DNA of 64,000 bases from Ravibacter sp964559125 (GTDB lineage: Bacteria > Bacteroidota > Bacteroidia > Cytophagales > Spirosomataceae): contig CAZLGW010000033.1 of assembly GCA_964559125.1 (NCBI GenBank), forward strand, positions 1 to 64,000, read 5' to 3'. Under the pieces are notes generated by a model. That model worked only from the letters and a program-made list of their open reading frames with translations, was not told the DNA's origin and did not search any database. Within the stretch, counting starts at the first letter, position 1; each line of letters begins with the position of its first letter. The position numbers were made by a program, and so were the translations under genes. Positions 16,289 to 25,389 of this stretch are shown here, piece by piece.

Positions 16289-17409
16289 AAGTATTAAGCT
16301 TCATCCTGCAAAAAGAGTTTCGCCAGATTTTAAGGGATAGGACGATACTCGCCATGATGTTTGTAATGCCGACTATTCAGTTGGTTATCCTGCCGCTGGC
16401 TGCCAATTTTGAGGTAAAAAACATCAATGTAGCATATGTTGACCACGACCACAGCGGCTATTCCCGGCAGTTGAGAAATAAAATTGCTTCATCCGGCTAT
16501 TTCCGGATGGCCGGCAATCCCGGTTCCTATAAAGAGGGGCTGGAAATGATCGAGTACGGAAAAGTTGATTTAATAGTAGAGATCCCTTCAGGGTTTGAAA
16601 AGAACCTTGTCCGCGAGGGAAGCCAGAAAGTAAACCTCTCTGTCGATGCTATTAACGGCACAAAAGCCTCCCTGGGCGGAGCTTACCTGGTTTCCGTTCT
16701 TGCAGATTTCAATAGTAATCTCGATATAAATATGAAGCTGGCCGGGAACGCGGCTACAGAGCCCTCTGCAAAAATCTCGGTAGCGGGCAGCAACTGGTAT
16801 AACCCGGGAGCCGAATACAAATACTTTATGGTTCCCGGCATCCTGGTGATATTGCTTACCATGATCGGAGGCTTCATTACGGCGCTGAACATTGTAAAAG
16901 AAAAAGAGATAGGGACTATTGAGCAAATCAATGTAACGCCTGTTCAAAAATGGCAGTTCATACTCGGAAAACTCATCCCGTTCTGGATCGTGGGAATGGT
17001 CGTATTTACAATCGGGTTGCTGGTAATGTATGTCGTGTATGGCATCTTTCCGAAAGGCAGTCTGCCTGTACTGTACCTGTTCGCGGCCGTTTACCTGGTT
17101 GCCCTACTGGGCCTTGGATTGCTGATTTCGACCTTTGCCGATACGCAACTGCAGGCTATGTTCATCGCCTTTTTCTTTATGATGATATTTATGCTCATGA
17201 GCGGCCTGTTTACGAGCACGGACAGTATGCCTGAATGGGCCAGGATGATATCGGGTGCCACACCCGTGACGCATTTCATAAAAGTGGTCCGGCTTATTGT
17301 TTTAAAAGGAAGCGGATTTTCCGAAATCAAAAATGAATTGGGCTATCTTCTTATATTCGCCGGCATATTGAACGGCCTGGCTATCTGGAACTACCGGAAA
17401 ACGACTTAG
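16285..17409 (+). CDS. ABC-2 type permease (second)
   Basis: A 374-aa inner-membrane protein of the same ABC-2 layout: one N-terminal segment, a periplasmic domain (about 40-190) and five C-terminal segments. KEKEIGTIEQINVTPV is its coupling motif. The ATGA overlap with the upstream permease gene implies coupled translation and a heterodimer. It is the YbhR-like subunit and the last gene of the operon. The two permeases, two ATPases, HlyD and TolC make a complete MDR-type exporter; the substrate is unknown. Confidence 0.92.
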   Translation: MKVLSFILQKEFRQILRDRTILAMMFVMPTIQLVILPLAANFEVKNINVAYVDHDHSGYSRQLRNKIASSGYFRMAGNPGSYKEGLEMIEYGKVDLIVEIPSGFEKNLVREGSQKVNLSVDAINGTKASLGGAYLVSVLADFNSNLDINMKLAGNAATEPSAKISVAGSNWYNPGAEYKYFMVPGILVILLTMIGGFITALNIVKEKEIGTIEQINVTPVQKWQFILGKLIPFWIVGMVVFTIGLLVMYVVYGIFPKGSLPVLYLFAAVYLVALLGLGLLISTFADTQLQAMFIAFFFMMIFMLMSGLFTSTDSMPEWARMISGATPVTHFIKVVRLIVLKGSGFSEIKNELGYLLIFAGILNGLAIWNYRKTT

Positions 17410-17423
17410 AAAAAAACCTATTA

Positions 17424-18524
17424 CTAATACAATCCCATCCTCGTTTCCTGTACGATGTAGTCGACAACGGCCTTCATGTCGCCGGTTTCCTCATACACAG
17501 CCAGCTGGCGGTCTGCCCCCGTGCCGTGTTCCAGGATGGTGTGTACATATTCCACTTCCTTGCGGCTTCCCAGCTCATCTACCACATCGTCTATAAAATC
17601 CAGGAGTTCATAAGCGAGCACTTTATATTCCACTTCCTCCTGCTTTCCGAAATCGATCAGCTTGCTGTGTATGCCATATCGCGCCGCACGCCATTTATTC
17701 TCGTTCAGAAGCACCCGGCGGTAGCCTCTGAAATTAAGATTCTGCTTATGCAGCTTATGGATCTTGGCGATCAGCGCCTGCATAATTGCTGCCAGGCATA
17801 TGGTTTCCTCGAGTCGCAGCGGCACATCGCATATCCTGAACTCGATCGTATTAAACACCGGGTGAAGCCTGATATCCCACCAGATCTTCTTGCCGTTGTC
17901 GATGCATTTCGTCTTGATAAGGAGGTTGACATAATCGTCATATTCATGTATGGACGAGAAAAAATCGGGCAGGCCGGTCCTTGGAAACTTGTCGAATACT
18001 TTTGAACGGTACGACTTAAAACCCGTATTACGTCCGCACCAGAAAGGCGAGTTGGTCGACAGCGCATATACGTGCGGCAGGAAATACCGTACCGCATTCA
18101 TGATATGGATACCTTCGGCACGGTTTTCCAGTCCTACGTGTACGTGCATTCCGAATATGAGGTTCCCCCGTGCTACATCCCGCATTTCGTCGATGATCTC
18201 GTCATACCGCGGATCGTCGGTGATAAGCTGATCCGCCCAGTCGGCAAACGGGTGCGTTCCGGCGGCAGCTACCCAGAGTCCCTGGTCTTCTGCGAGGCCC
18301 AGGATCATTTTTCGCAGGTAATTCACTTCCTCCCGGGCCTCCTGGATGTTATGGCATATGTTCGTCCCCACTTCCACCACTGCCTGGTGCATCTCTGCTT
18401 TCACCCGCTCTTTTAAAAGTATTTTCCCCCCGTCCACGATCTTTGACATATGCGACCGGAGGTTTCGGGTTACAGGGTCTATTGTCTGGAATTCTTCTTC
18501 GATTCCTAGGGTGAACAATGCCAT
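17424..18524 (-). CDS. GCS2-family carboxylate-amine ligase (YbdK-like)
   Basis: A 366-aa enzyme of the glutamate-cysteine ligase 2 family. Recognition rests on the opening TLGIEEEFQTIDPVTRNLRSH, a Gly-His-x-His stretch (IFGMHVHVGLENRAEG at about 145-160), STNSPFWCGRNTGFKSYRS and the WWDIRLHPVFNTIEFRICD substrate-binding strand. It forms a peptide-like bond between a carboxylate (often glutamate) and an amine using ATP. It is followed on the same strand, upstream, by an ATP-grasp protein (7 bp away) and an esterase, so a short amide or peptide metabolite pathway is likely. The true substrates are not known. A remnant of a second copy of its 3' end lies at 9656-9703. Confidence 0.9.
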   Translation of the reverse strand: MALFTLGIEEEFQTIDPVTRNLRSHMSKIVDGGKILLKERVKAEMHQAVVEVGTNICHNIQEAREEVNYLRKMILGLAEDQGLWVAAAGTHPFADWADQLITDDPRYDEIIDEMRDVARGNLIFGMHVHVGLENRAEGIHIMNAVRYFLPHVYALSTNSPFWCGRNTGFKSYRSKVFDKFPRTGLPDFFSSIHEYDDYVNLLIKTKCIDNGKKIWWDIRLHPVFNTIEFRICDVPLRLEETICLAAIMQALIAKIHKLHKQNLNFRGYRRVLLNENKWRAARYGIHSKLIDFGKQEEVEYKVLAYELLDFIDDVVDELGSRKEVEYVHTILEHGTGADRQLAVYEETGDMKAVVDYIVQETRMGLY

Positions 18525-18531
18525 TGACAGC

Positions 18532-19590
18532 TTATTTAGTTCGTTTGGTAGGGGCTTTCGCCTTTGCAGTGCTGCTGCTCTTTTTCACCCCGGCAGGCTT
18601 TTTCTCCACATCCCCTTTTGCAAGATTTGAAAGGGGCAGGTTCATCGCCGAAGTACGGATAAATGTACCCCATGTAAGATTATTTTTACCGGGTTCCTGC
18701 TGCAGGGCCCGCTCGATGGCCATATTTGCTGCGGCTTCCACTATCCACTCGAAGTTGTCAGGCCCAACCGAATAAATATCTGCGTCGGGAGCGGGGTTAC
18801 AAAAGTCTATAGCATAAGGTATACCGTCTCTTACTGCAAATTCGACCGTATTGAAATCGTAGCCCAGGGTTCTGTTGAGACGCAACACATAGTCATGAAT
18901 TGTCGCCAGCAGCTTCTCTCCTGCCGGGCCGCTTGCTTTCATACTGGAGGCATAGCGAAGATGGTGCGGGTTTCGCGGTTCGTAGGGCATGATATGCACC
19001 TCTTTACCGCCTATGCAATAGCAACGGAAATAGTCATCAAAAACGATCTCCTCCTGCAGCATCATCACCAGTTGGCCGGTTTCTTCGTGCTTATTCCAGA
19101 GATCCTGCGGGTCTGTCACTCGGTAAACACTCTTCCATCCGCCGCCGGCGTGAGGCTTCATATAGGCCGGGAAGCGTACATAATCAAACATCTGGTGCCA
19201 GTCCATCGGGAATTTCAGGTTCCGGAAAGAAGTCTCCGTCGTGTCGGTAGGCCTTTCCTTCGACGGCAGCAACACGGTCCTGGGCACGGGTACGCCAATG
19301 GTTTCGGCAAGACAATTGTTAAAGAATTTTTCGTCTGCGCTCCACCAGAACGGGTTGTTGATCACGGCAGTACCCATCAGCGCCGCATTTTTAAGATAGG
19401 CCCTGTAAAACGGCACATCCTGCGAAATACGGTCGATGATGACCGCATAGTCCGTCGCGACCGCCTGCTGGACACTCCCTATCTGGACCGCCTCGGCAAC
19501 GATGCCTTTTATATTTTTTTTATTGACCCTTTCAACAAAAGCGTGGGGAAATGTATTCTCCATGCCGAACAATATGCCTATTTTTTTCAT
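18532..19590 (-). CDS. ATP-grasp domain protein
   Basis: A 352-aa protein of the ATP-grasp superfamily. A Rossmann-like N-terminal part (residues 1-90) is followed by an ATP-grasp core with FPAYMKPHAGGGWKSVYRV (about 150-165, the ATP-binding Lys and Gly-rich loop) and the acidic metal site VEFAVRDGIPYAIDFCNPAPDAD (about 265-290). The C-terminal 30 residues are Lys/Ala-rich and disordered. It is 7 bp upstream of the GCS2-like gene, so both enzymes are probably made together. ATP-grasp enzymes ligate carboxyl groups to amines or thiols. The substrate is unknown. Confidence 0.85.
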   Translation of the reverse strand: MKKIGILFGMENTFPHAFVERVNKKNIKGIVAEAVQIGSVQQAVATDYAVIIDRISQDVPFYRAYLKNAALMGTAVINNPFWWSADEKFFNNCLAETIGVPVPRTVLLPSKERPTDTTETSFRNLKFPMDWHQMFDYVRFPAYMKPHAGGGWKSVYRVTDPQDLWNKHEETGQLVMMLQEEIVFDDYFRCYCIGGKEVHIMPYEPRNPHHLRYASSMKASGPAGEKLLATIHDYVLRLNRTLGYDFNTVEFAVRDGIPYAIDFCNPAPDADIYSVGPDNFEWIVEAAANMAIERALQQEPGKNNLTWGTFIRTSAMNLPLSNLAKGDVEKKPAGVKKSSSTAKAKAPTKRTK

Positions 19591-19639
19591 TGGAATAAAG
19601 TGATGAGACGATGAGACAATGACAATGAGATGATGTCTT

Positions 19640-20350
19640 TCAGGAAAACATACGGGAAAGATAAGTAGGAAACATCTTATTCCATAGCGGCCAGTCGTGC
19701 TTTTCCCATCCCCAGATATTAAGCCAGTGGTCTACCCCTATGCGATTGAGTATGCCCGACATCTGCACGTTGCTGTTCAGGCATATATCCCATTCCGATG
19801 TTCCCAATACGATCTTCATATGCCCGTAGCGCCAGCCCTGCTCGTTGGCCATATAATCGATCGGGTTGTTGAAATAGAAATTATCGTCGTAGTAGCCGTC
19901 CATAAACGTCTTCATGTCGAAAGCCCCGCTCATGCTCATCAGGTAAGCTACCTTGTCAGGATGCCTGAACGCGAAGTTAGCGGCATGATACCCCCCGAAA
20001 CTGCAGCCTGCTACGGCTATCTTATCAGCGTTGCACTCGCTCTGGATGGCCGGCACAAGCTCATGGGTGAGGAATTTATCATACTGTATGTAATTGAGCA
20101 CCCTTTGAGAGGGATGGAGGTGCTTTGCATACCACGAATCGCTGTCTATCGCATCTACACAATATATTTTAAACTGCCCCGAATCAACAAAGCCGCTTAC
20201 GGCATCGATCAACCCGAAATCCTTCGCCTGGTAATAGCGGCCCAGGGTAGACGGAAACAGGATGATCGGGTATCCCCAATTTCCAAATACAAGCATCTCG
20301 ATCTCCTTCTCCAGATGCCTGGAATAGTACTTGATATGTCTTTCTTCCAA
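19640..20350 (-). CDS. Alpha/beta-hydrolase of the esterase (PF00756-like) family
   Basis: A 236-aa cytosolic hydrolase. The nucleophile elbow is GCSFGGYHA (about residues 112-120). The catalytic His is likely in WEKHDWPLW near residue 216, and an acid is near EWDICLNSNV. The start codon is TTG at 20350; an in-frame TAA five codons upstream excludes an upstream ATG. It is 49 bp upstream of the ATP-grasp gene and on the same strand. It may cleave or load an ester intermediate of the same pathway, but this is inference. Confidence 0.82.
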   Translation of the reverse strand: MEERHIKYYSRHLEKEIEMLVFGNWGYPIILFPSTLGRYYQAKDFGLIDAVSGFVDSGQFKIYCVDAIDSDSWYAKHLHPSQRVLNYIQYDKFLTHELVPAIQSECNADKIAVAGCSFGGYHAANFAFRHPDKVAYLMSMSGAFDMKTFMDGYYDDNFYFNNPIDYMANEQGWRYGHMKIVLGTSEWDICLNSNVQMSGILNRIGVDHWLNIWGWEKHDWPLWNKMFPTYLSRMFS

Positions 20351-20539
20351 AATCGTTTTCTTTTAAAGTACAAAAATCCGGACGGGACGAATCACCGCAC
20401 AGCAGGCACCGGCTTACCGGCATGATAAATAAAAATACCACCCGTTTGCCGGCCGGAAACGTTATCCAGTTGAAATATACAAAGAAATATTTAGTGTGTG
20501 CAGTCGGAAGAGGGAGAGTTTTTTCGGGATCGGGCCCGG

Positions 20540-23260
20540 TCAAACCGGCTCAGAATAATAGAAGCTGTCCGGAAACCCAAGCTTCCTGTCGTTCAGATCC
20601 AGTTCCAGTTCGGTGCCGTCGCTGAAATAAACGCCGACGGTAAAGGCCTCATAGCTATGCAGCGAATATGCAGCCCTGTCGGGATTCAACTTCCGGTAAG
20701 CTATTTTTTCATCGAAGCTGTCGTGCAATAGAAATGCAACTTCACCGCCTGCATTTCCGGTCGATACGACGGTCAAAGTCACAAGATGGGTGGAGCCATC
20801 GGGCACTACTTCTGCACTAATCCGCTTGCCGCCTGCCTCAGGGCTACCGCCCCACCGCCCTTTCTGCAGATCTTCCGGGTATACAATTTCCTTACGTGAA
20901 AGCAGCGTTGCTACCTGATCCTCAAAAGCAAGACTGCCGATTTTGGCGTAGAAGCCGTCCGGCAGGCCGGGCAGATAGCTGAGGTCCAGCTCCAGTTCTG
21001 TGCCGTCGTAAAGGATTGCAGCAGCAGTGAAGTCTTCATAGGCAATTACCGAAATCTCTGCTTTCCGGTCTTCAAACACCTCAAATCGCTGAGGGTCGCG
21101 AAAGGTATCATGCAGAAGGAAAGCTACATCTGCTCCATCTACCGAGCCTTCAGTGAGATTTTTAACGGTAAGCGTGACATTCCACAGCCTTGTGTCAGAA
21201 ACGAACTCAGTTTTCATCGACTCCGCCCCCCCGACCCTTTCTACCACCGCGCTCAGCTCAAAGCCATTACTAACCGGCTTTCCTCCCCAGCGGTTTTTAT
21301 GAAGATCTGCCTGAACCTTAATAGGCCTTCCCTTCACAAGATCGGCTATCGTCTGTTGAAAGCTGCGTTCGTCATACCTGATACGGATCGGGATTTTCTT
21401 CAGCAGATAGTCGCGGCCGGGTAATACGAAGCTTTTCATTTCCTTTCTCAAATATCCTAAGCTCCTGGTAGTCGCTTTTTCTATTTCCAGCTCGGGCTGA
21501 AGTAACGGACCGATGTTCATTTTTTCAGCCGAAACCACGATGAGCAGGTAATCCTGTACCTCCCTTATTCCGTTCTCAACATAAAAATCATCTACTATTC
21601 GGCCGATCATCCTTCCATCCATGCTTGCCGAAAGAGAATTCTCACCTCTGTCATCCGGATTTTTTTGCCGGGTATCGTAATTTAAAACCTCTATAATGCC
21701 AAAGGCGCTTGTCAGATATATTGAGTTTTCATGATATTCTCCCCCGGAACCATCCTTTGGTAATACGCGCCATCGGAAATGCGGCGGCGATCCGTTCCGG
21801 TAGAACAGATCCAGGCTGCCGGGATCGGTGTAAGTATTTGCTTTAAAACTTTCAAAAGACGGCAAGCCGGACGACGCTCCTTCGATCGTTTCAAAAACGA
21901 CCTCCACATCATTTTTCATTTCATTGCCGGGATTCTCCAATTCTAGTAAAGCCTGCCACTGGGCAATATATTCCAATTGCTTTATAAATTCAAAGCAGTC
22001 TTCCTGATAGAAAAATACAGGCCTATTATCGGGTTCCCCCATGAAATCCCTGTTGCGCACCAGGTAGTATTCGTAATCCCTGTTCCTTATCAGGAACGTA
22101 GCTTCTGAAATCTCGTTGACCAGTTCGATAAAATAGATGTCGGACCTGCCTACCTCCCGGACAAAAGAACTTCGCATCCCGGCGTCAAGCCCCGGATGAT
22201 AGCCGATTTTCAATTTTGGCAATGCATTCTGAAGAAGCCGGGCGTCGAATGTATTCTCAAAATTCGCCTCTTCAAACTCAATAAGCGTACTGTACGATTC
22301 AAAAACATCTTTTACACTAATCTCTTGCCCGTCGTCAAGTACAAAATGCGTATGCATAAAACTGAGCGACGGCCTGATTCCGTTCGCCGAGCCGGCGTTC
22401 AGCTCCCATTGCTGCCGTTTCTCATTAAAGTATACCCTGTATTCGGACTTTCCTGCTGCTACGCCCGAAAAAATATAAGTATTCTCTACTTCGTCAGAAA
22501 AAGTTCTCAACCTCGGCTTTCTTTCCCGGTCTGCCTGGTAATACCGCAGCTCCAGTTGCCGGAGCAGGTTGGAATAGCGCATTTTGGCACCGTTTGCTTC
22601 GATAATGTCGATGAACTCTTCAAAGAAAAATCCATCGGGACTGAGGGAAGCATCAAGGTCCAGTGGTAAAGACCGTAGAGCATTTTCCAGCATGGCGATG
22701 CTTCCAGGACGGGGCTCGTAGAAGCCGCGTGTATCGATACTGTAGAAATAATGAAAATTAAGCACTATAAACACGTGCACTCCCTCTGCGATGTTGTCAA
22801 GGCCGGACCAGACAGAGGTCAGTGAAAGCTCATGACTGTCCGAATCTGCAAAAACCGGCTCCGGGATACTTTCTGCAACCTCCAACTTGTCCAGAGCCAG
22901 GGATCCAATTCCTTCATAATAAATAAAGCAGCAATCTCCTCTTCCAAGCCATTTCAACTCTTCTATCTGACTCATCGCCTCCCGTTTGCTTACGGCTACC
23001 GACAAATCCTCGAGCCGATAGGCCTTGAGATTGTGCCCGCACAATTGCCGCAGTAATTCTCTGAGCCGATGTATATTTTCCTGGCTTTTTTCACCAAACC
23101 GTGGTGAAAACTGAAGCTCAGGCGACCAGAGCAGCGCTCTCAGGCCGGGTTTCTTCTGCTCGCGAGGGGTATACCAGGACCTGGGCAGCATAAAATCACT
23201 TTTCCAGGAAGCCCTGTAAGAACTGAACCTGCTGCTATAGGATTGCCGTTCCATCAACAA
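20540..23260 (-). CDS. Pseudo-caspase protein with two C-terminal pYEATS-like domains
   Basis: A 906-aa protein, last gene of the island. Residues about 40-240 keep the caspase fold layout, but the catalytic His position reads YYEGIG (Ile118) and the Cys position reads VLNFHYF (His170), so it cannot be a peptidase. Residues about 255-300 share the strand motif W-x-L-x-AG-x-x-x-GI-x-PS with the active caspase-lipase protein. Residues about 655-775 and 800-906 are two copies of a domain of the prokaryotic YEATS type: K-x-RWGG...VTLTV...VAFLLHDSF...SYEDFT...DGTELELDL. A C-terminal placement of such domains is known in MoxR/VWA conflict systems. A scaffold or sensor role is inferred. It is 10 bp downstream of the previous gene. 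Confidence 0.7.
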   Translation of the reverse strand: MLMERQSYSSRFSSYRASWKSDFMLPRSWYTPREQKKPGLRALLWSPELQFSPRFGEKSQENIHRLRELLRQLCGHNLKAYRLEDLSVAVSKREAMSQIEELKWLGRGDCCFIYYEGIGSLALDKLEVAESIPEPVFADSDSHELSLTSVWSGLDNIAEGVHVFIVLNFHYFYSIDTRGFYEPRPGSIAMLENALRSLPLDLDASLSPDGFFFEEFIDIIEANGAKMRYSNLLRQLELRYYQADRERKPRLRTFSDEVENTYIFSGVAAGKSEYRVYFNEKRQQWELNAGSANGIRPSLSFMHTHFVLDDGQEISVKDVFESYSTLIEFEEANFENTFDARLLQNALPKLKIGYHPGLDAGMRSSFVREVGRSDIYFIELVNEISEATFLIRNRDYEYYLVRNRDFMGEPDNRPVFFYQEDCFEFIKQLEYIAQWQALLELENPGNEMKNDVEVVFETIEGASSGLPSFESFKANTYTDPGSLDLFYRNGSPPHFRWRVLPKDGSGGEYHENSIYLTSAFGIIEVLNYDTRQKNPDDRGENSLSASMDGRMIGRIVDDFYVENGIREVQDYLLIVVSAEKMNIGPLLQPELEIEKATTRSLGYLRKEMKSFVLPGRDYLLKKIPIRIRYDERSFQQTIADLVKGRPIKVQADLHKNRWGGKPVSNGFELSAVVERVGGAESMKTEFVSDTRLWNVTLTVKNLTEGSVDGADVAFLLHDTFRDPQRFEVFEDRKAEISVIAYEDFTAAAILYDGTELELDLSYLPGLPDGFYAKIGSLAFEDQVATLLSRKEIVYPEDLQKGRWGGSPEAGGKRISAEVVPDGSTHLVTLTVVSTGNAGGEVAFLLHDSFDEKIAYRKLNPDRAAYSLHSYEAFTVGVYFSDGTELELDLNDRKLGFPDSFYYSEPV

Positions 23261-23270
23261 AGACTGATTT

Positions 23271-25388
23271 TTAATTTAATATTCTCTCAATATCATTTTC
23301 CACTACTGCCCGAAGAAGTTTTATACCTATTTCACCGACATTGTCATCAAGCACAACATCCGGGTGTCCGAACGCCTGGCTCACCCCTATATTGACCAGG
23401 ATACAAGCCAGGTTCGCCGAAAAACAGCTATTCATGACCACCACTTCAATCTGCTCCTGGAAATACATCCATTCACACCATCTGGCCGCATCTATATCTC
23501 CATCTTCTAATGCCGGGTTACCGTTATTATCGTAGCCTGCAAAATAGACGAGTCCTATCCTGTTCCTGTTCTCCGGTTTTTTGACATACCTGTCGATTTC
23601 AGCCAGCTTCCTGTTTTGAAAAACCATTACTTCACAGTAGTCCGACATTTTTCCGGAAACCATTTTTTTAACAGCGTGTATTTCTTCCTGCAGAGCCCAT
23701 AGCGGGCGGCGATTTCCTACCGCATCGGAAAAAATAAAAAGAAGAACCGGCTTTTTATCCTGCAAATCGCGCTGTGCCATTTCTTCCAGCTTCTTCTTTG
23801 CCTCCGCCATGTCAGGGAGCAGACCCGTATCGCCCAGGAAACGGTGATAGGCGCGTTCTGCACTTTTATCCCATTGGCTTCTGTTTTCATCGAGATATCC
23901 CTTTAACAGGAGTAGCCGTCTTATTTCGGATCTCTTCTTTTCTCTGAACCCAAAATTAAAGTGATAGCTATGCCGGTTTGTTTCCAGCGCCAGGAACGTA
24001 GAAAGCTCCCCGTTTTGCCTGCCGGAAACTATGGCCAGGTAGAGATCGCGATAGCTGATCATTCCACCGGTACGGACAAGCTCATCGCATAATGCCTTCG
24101 TAAAAGACTCAGCGTGACCGGGGTATTCGCCCCCTGTATTGCTGAAGCCTGAGCCGGCCGGCTCTGCAGACTTTGCTATTAAAACATGTCCGGGCCTGCC
24201 TGTATCCAGCCAGTAAGGTGAAGCTCTCAACGCTCCGTCCAGAATTACAGTTAAGGATTCATGCGGTATTCCCGAAAACAGTTCTCCTATCTGCCGGTTA
24301 GAAACGGGTCTGCTAACCTCCGATGCACTTACGTACAGCAGGATATTGTCATGTGCAGATACCGACGATAACTCATTCCGCACCTGTCCTAAAATATCCT
24401 GGCTGATCATGCCGGGGTGATGCGCAATAAGCCATTTCTGATCATCGCAGACAGTATGCAATGTAGCCGCGAAGAGCGAGCAATTCTCAATATCTTCTTC
24501 CGATCCTGCCAGTATAAATGCAAAGTTACGGGCATTGACCCTAGAGTCTATCCCTTCAATGACATCCTGTCTGTTCCCTGGAATTTTCAGTCGGACAGAA
24601 CTCTCCTGCTGCACCGTTGTGATCGAAATTCGCCCGCCATTGCTTTCATTCCCGATGCTATCCGATTTCAGCAACAGATCTGTCAGCGCCTCCCGGTTGT
24701 CCTGGATCAGATGCTTCCAGATCTCAAAATCATCCCCTCCGAAATGCCGGTTAAAAACCTGGTCTGAAAGGCTCGGGCCCAATACATTTTCCTTCTCTTT
24801 CTGATTGAGTATTTTATTGATCAGCAGCAGCTTTTCCCGCTCGCTGGTGGCAGCTTTCAGTTTTTCCGCATAGAACCTGGCCACTTCTTCAGGATCCCGG
24901 TAGCTTATCGCCTCCATTAACTGCTCATTTACGTAAACCGGACCTTCCCGTGCGGCAGTATCGTGATCGGTTTCCACGTATTTTTCTACAAACAGTGCAA
25001 TAGCTCTTAGCGTATGTTCTGCATCCTCTACCGGAACCATGCCGTTTCGCAGCCATTCCAGCAGCGAAAGCCGTACGTTATGGTCCATCCTGTAGAGCTC
25101 GTAGCTGATCTGCTTACAAAAGGGCGCCAACAAAACATCGCTGACTGCCAGAGGGTGAATAATTTCTTTCTTTCCCAGCCAGGTATATTCATTAAAATTC
25201 TGGCGCAGCTTGTACAGCATATCGGGGGTTATATAGGCCGGGATGGCGGAGTAAGCCAGCATTACCATGTGGCCGAAACGATAGTGAGCGCTATACTCTC
25301 CGACAAATGTGGAATAAAACCATTCCATCTGCAGTCTGGCCGCCAGATCGAGATGAATAGAGGGGAAATTGGCGGGTAGTCTGGTCAT
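23271..25388 (-). CDS. Protein with two degenerate caspase/CHAT-like modules
   Basis: A 705-aa protein. Residues 1-150 are an all-helical region of unknown type. Residues about 283-470 look like a caspase-fold module with no catalytic residues (NILLYVSASE at the His position, TVILDGALRAS at the Cys position). Residues about 540-705 look CHAT-like: GLVYFAGYDNNG has Tyr619 where the His is expected, while VVVMNSC keeps the nucleophile Cys655. The ATG is one base after the VWA stop, so the genes are tightly coupled. It could be the system's sensor or adaptor; the fold reading is tentative and the CHAT call is weaker than for its neighbours. Confidence 0.6.
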   Translation of the reverse strand: MTRLPANFPSIHLDLAARLQMEWFYSTFVGEYSAHYRFGHMVMLAYSAIPAYITPDMLYKLRQNFNEYTWLGKKEIIHPLAVSDVLLAPFCKQISYELYRMDHNVRLSLLEWLRNGMVPVEDAEHTLRAIALFVEKYVETDHDTAAREGPVYVNEQLMEAISYRDPEEVARFYAEKLKAATSEREKLLLINKILNQKEKENVLGPSLSDQVFNRHFGGDDFEIWKHLIQDNREALTDLLLKSDSIGNESNGGRISITTVQQESSVRLKIPGNRQDVIEGIDSRVNARNFAFILAGSEEDIENCSLFAATLHTVCDDQKWLIAHHPGMISQDILGQVRNELSSVSAHDNILLYVSASEVSRPVSNRQIGELFSGIPHESLTVILDGALRASPYWLDTGRPGHVLIAKSAEPAGSGFSNTGGEYPGHAESFTKALCDELVRTGGMISYRDLYLAIVSGRQNGELSTFLALETNRHSYHFNFGFREKKRSEIRRLLLLKGYLDENRSQWDKSAERAYHRFLGDTGLLPDMAEAKKKLEEMAQRDLQDKKPVLLFIFSDAVGNRRPLWALQEEIHAVKKMVSGKMSDYCEVMVFQNRKLAEIDRYVKKPENRNRIGLVYFAGYDNNGNPALEDGDIDAARWCEWMYFQEQIEVVVMNSCFSANLACILVNIGVSQAFGHPDVVLDDNVGEIGIKLLRAVVENDIERILN

Positions 25389-25389
25389 T

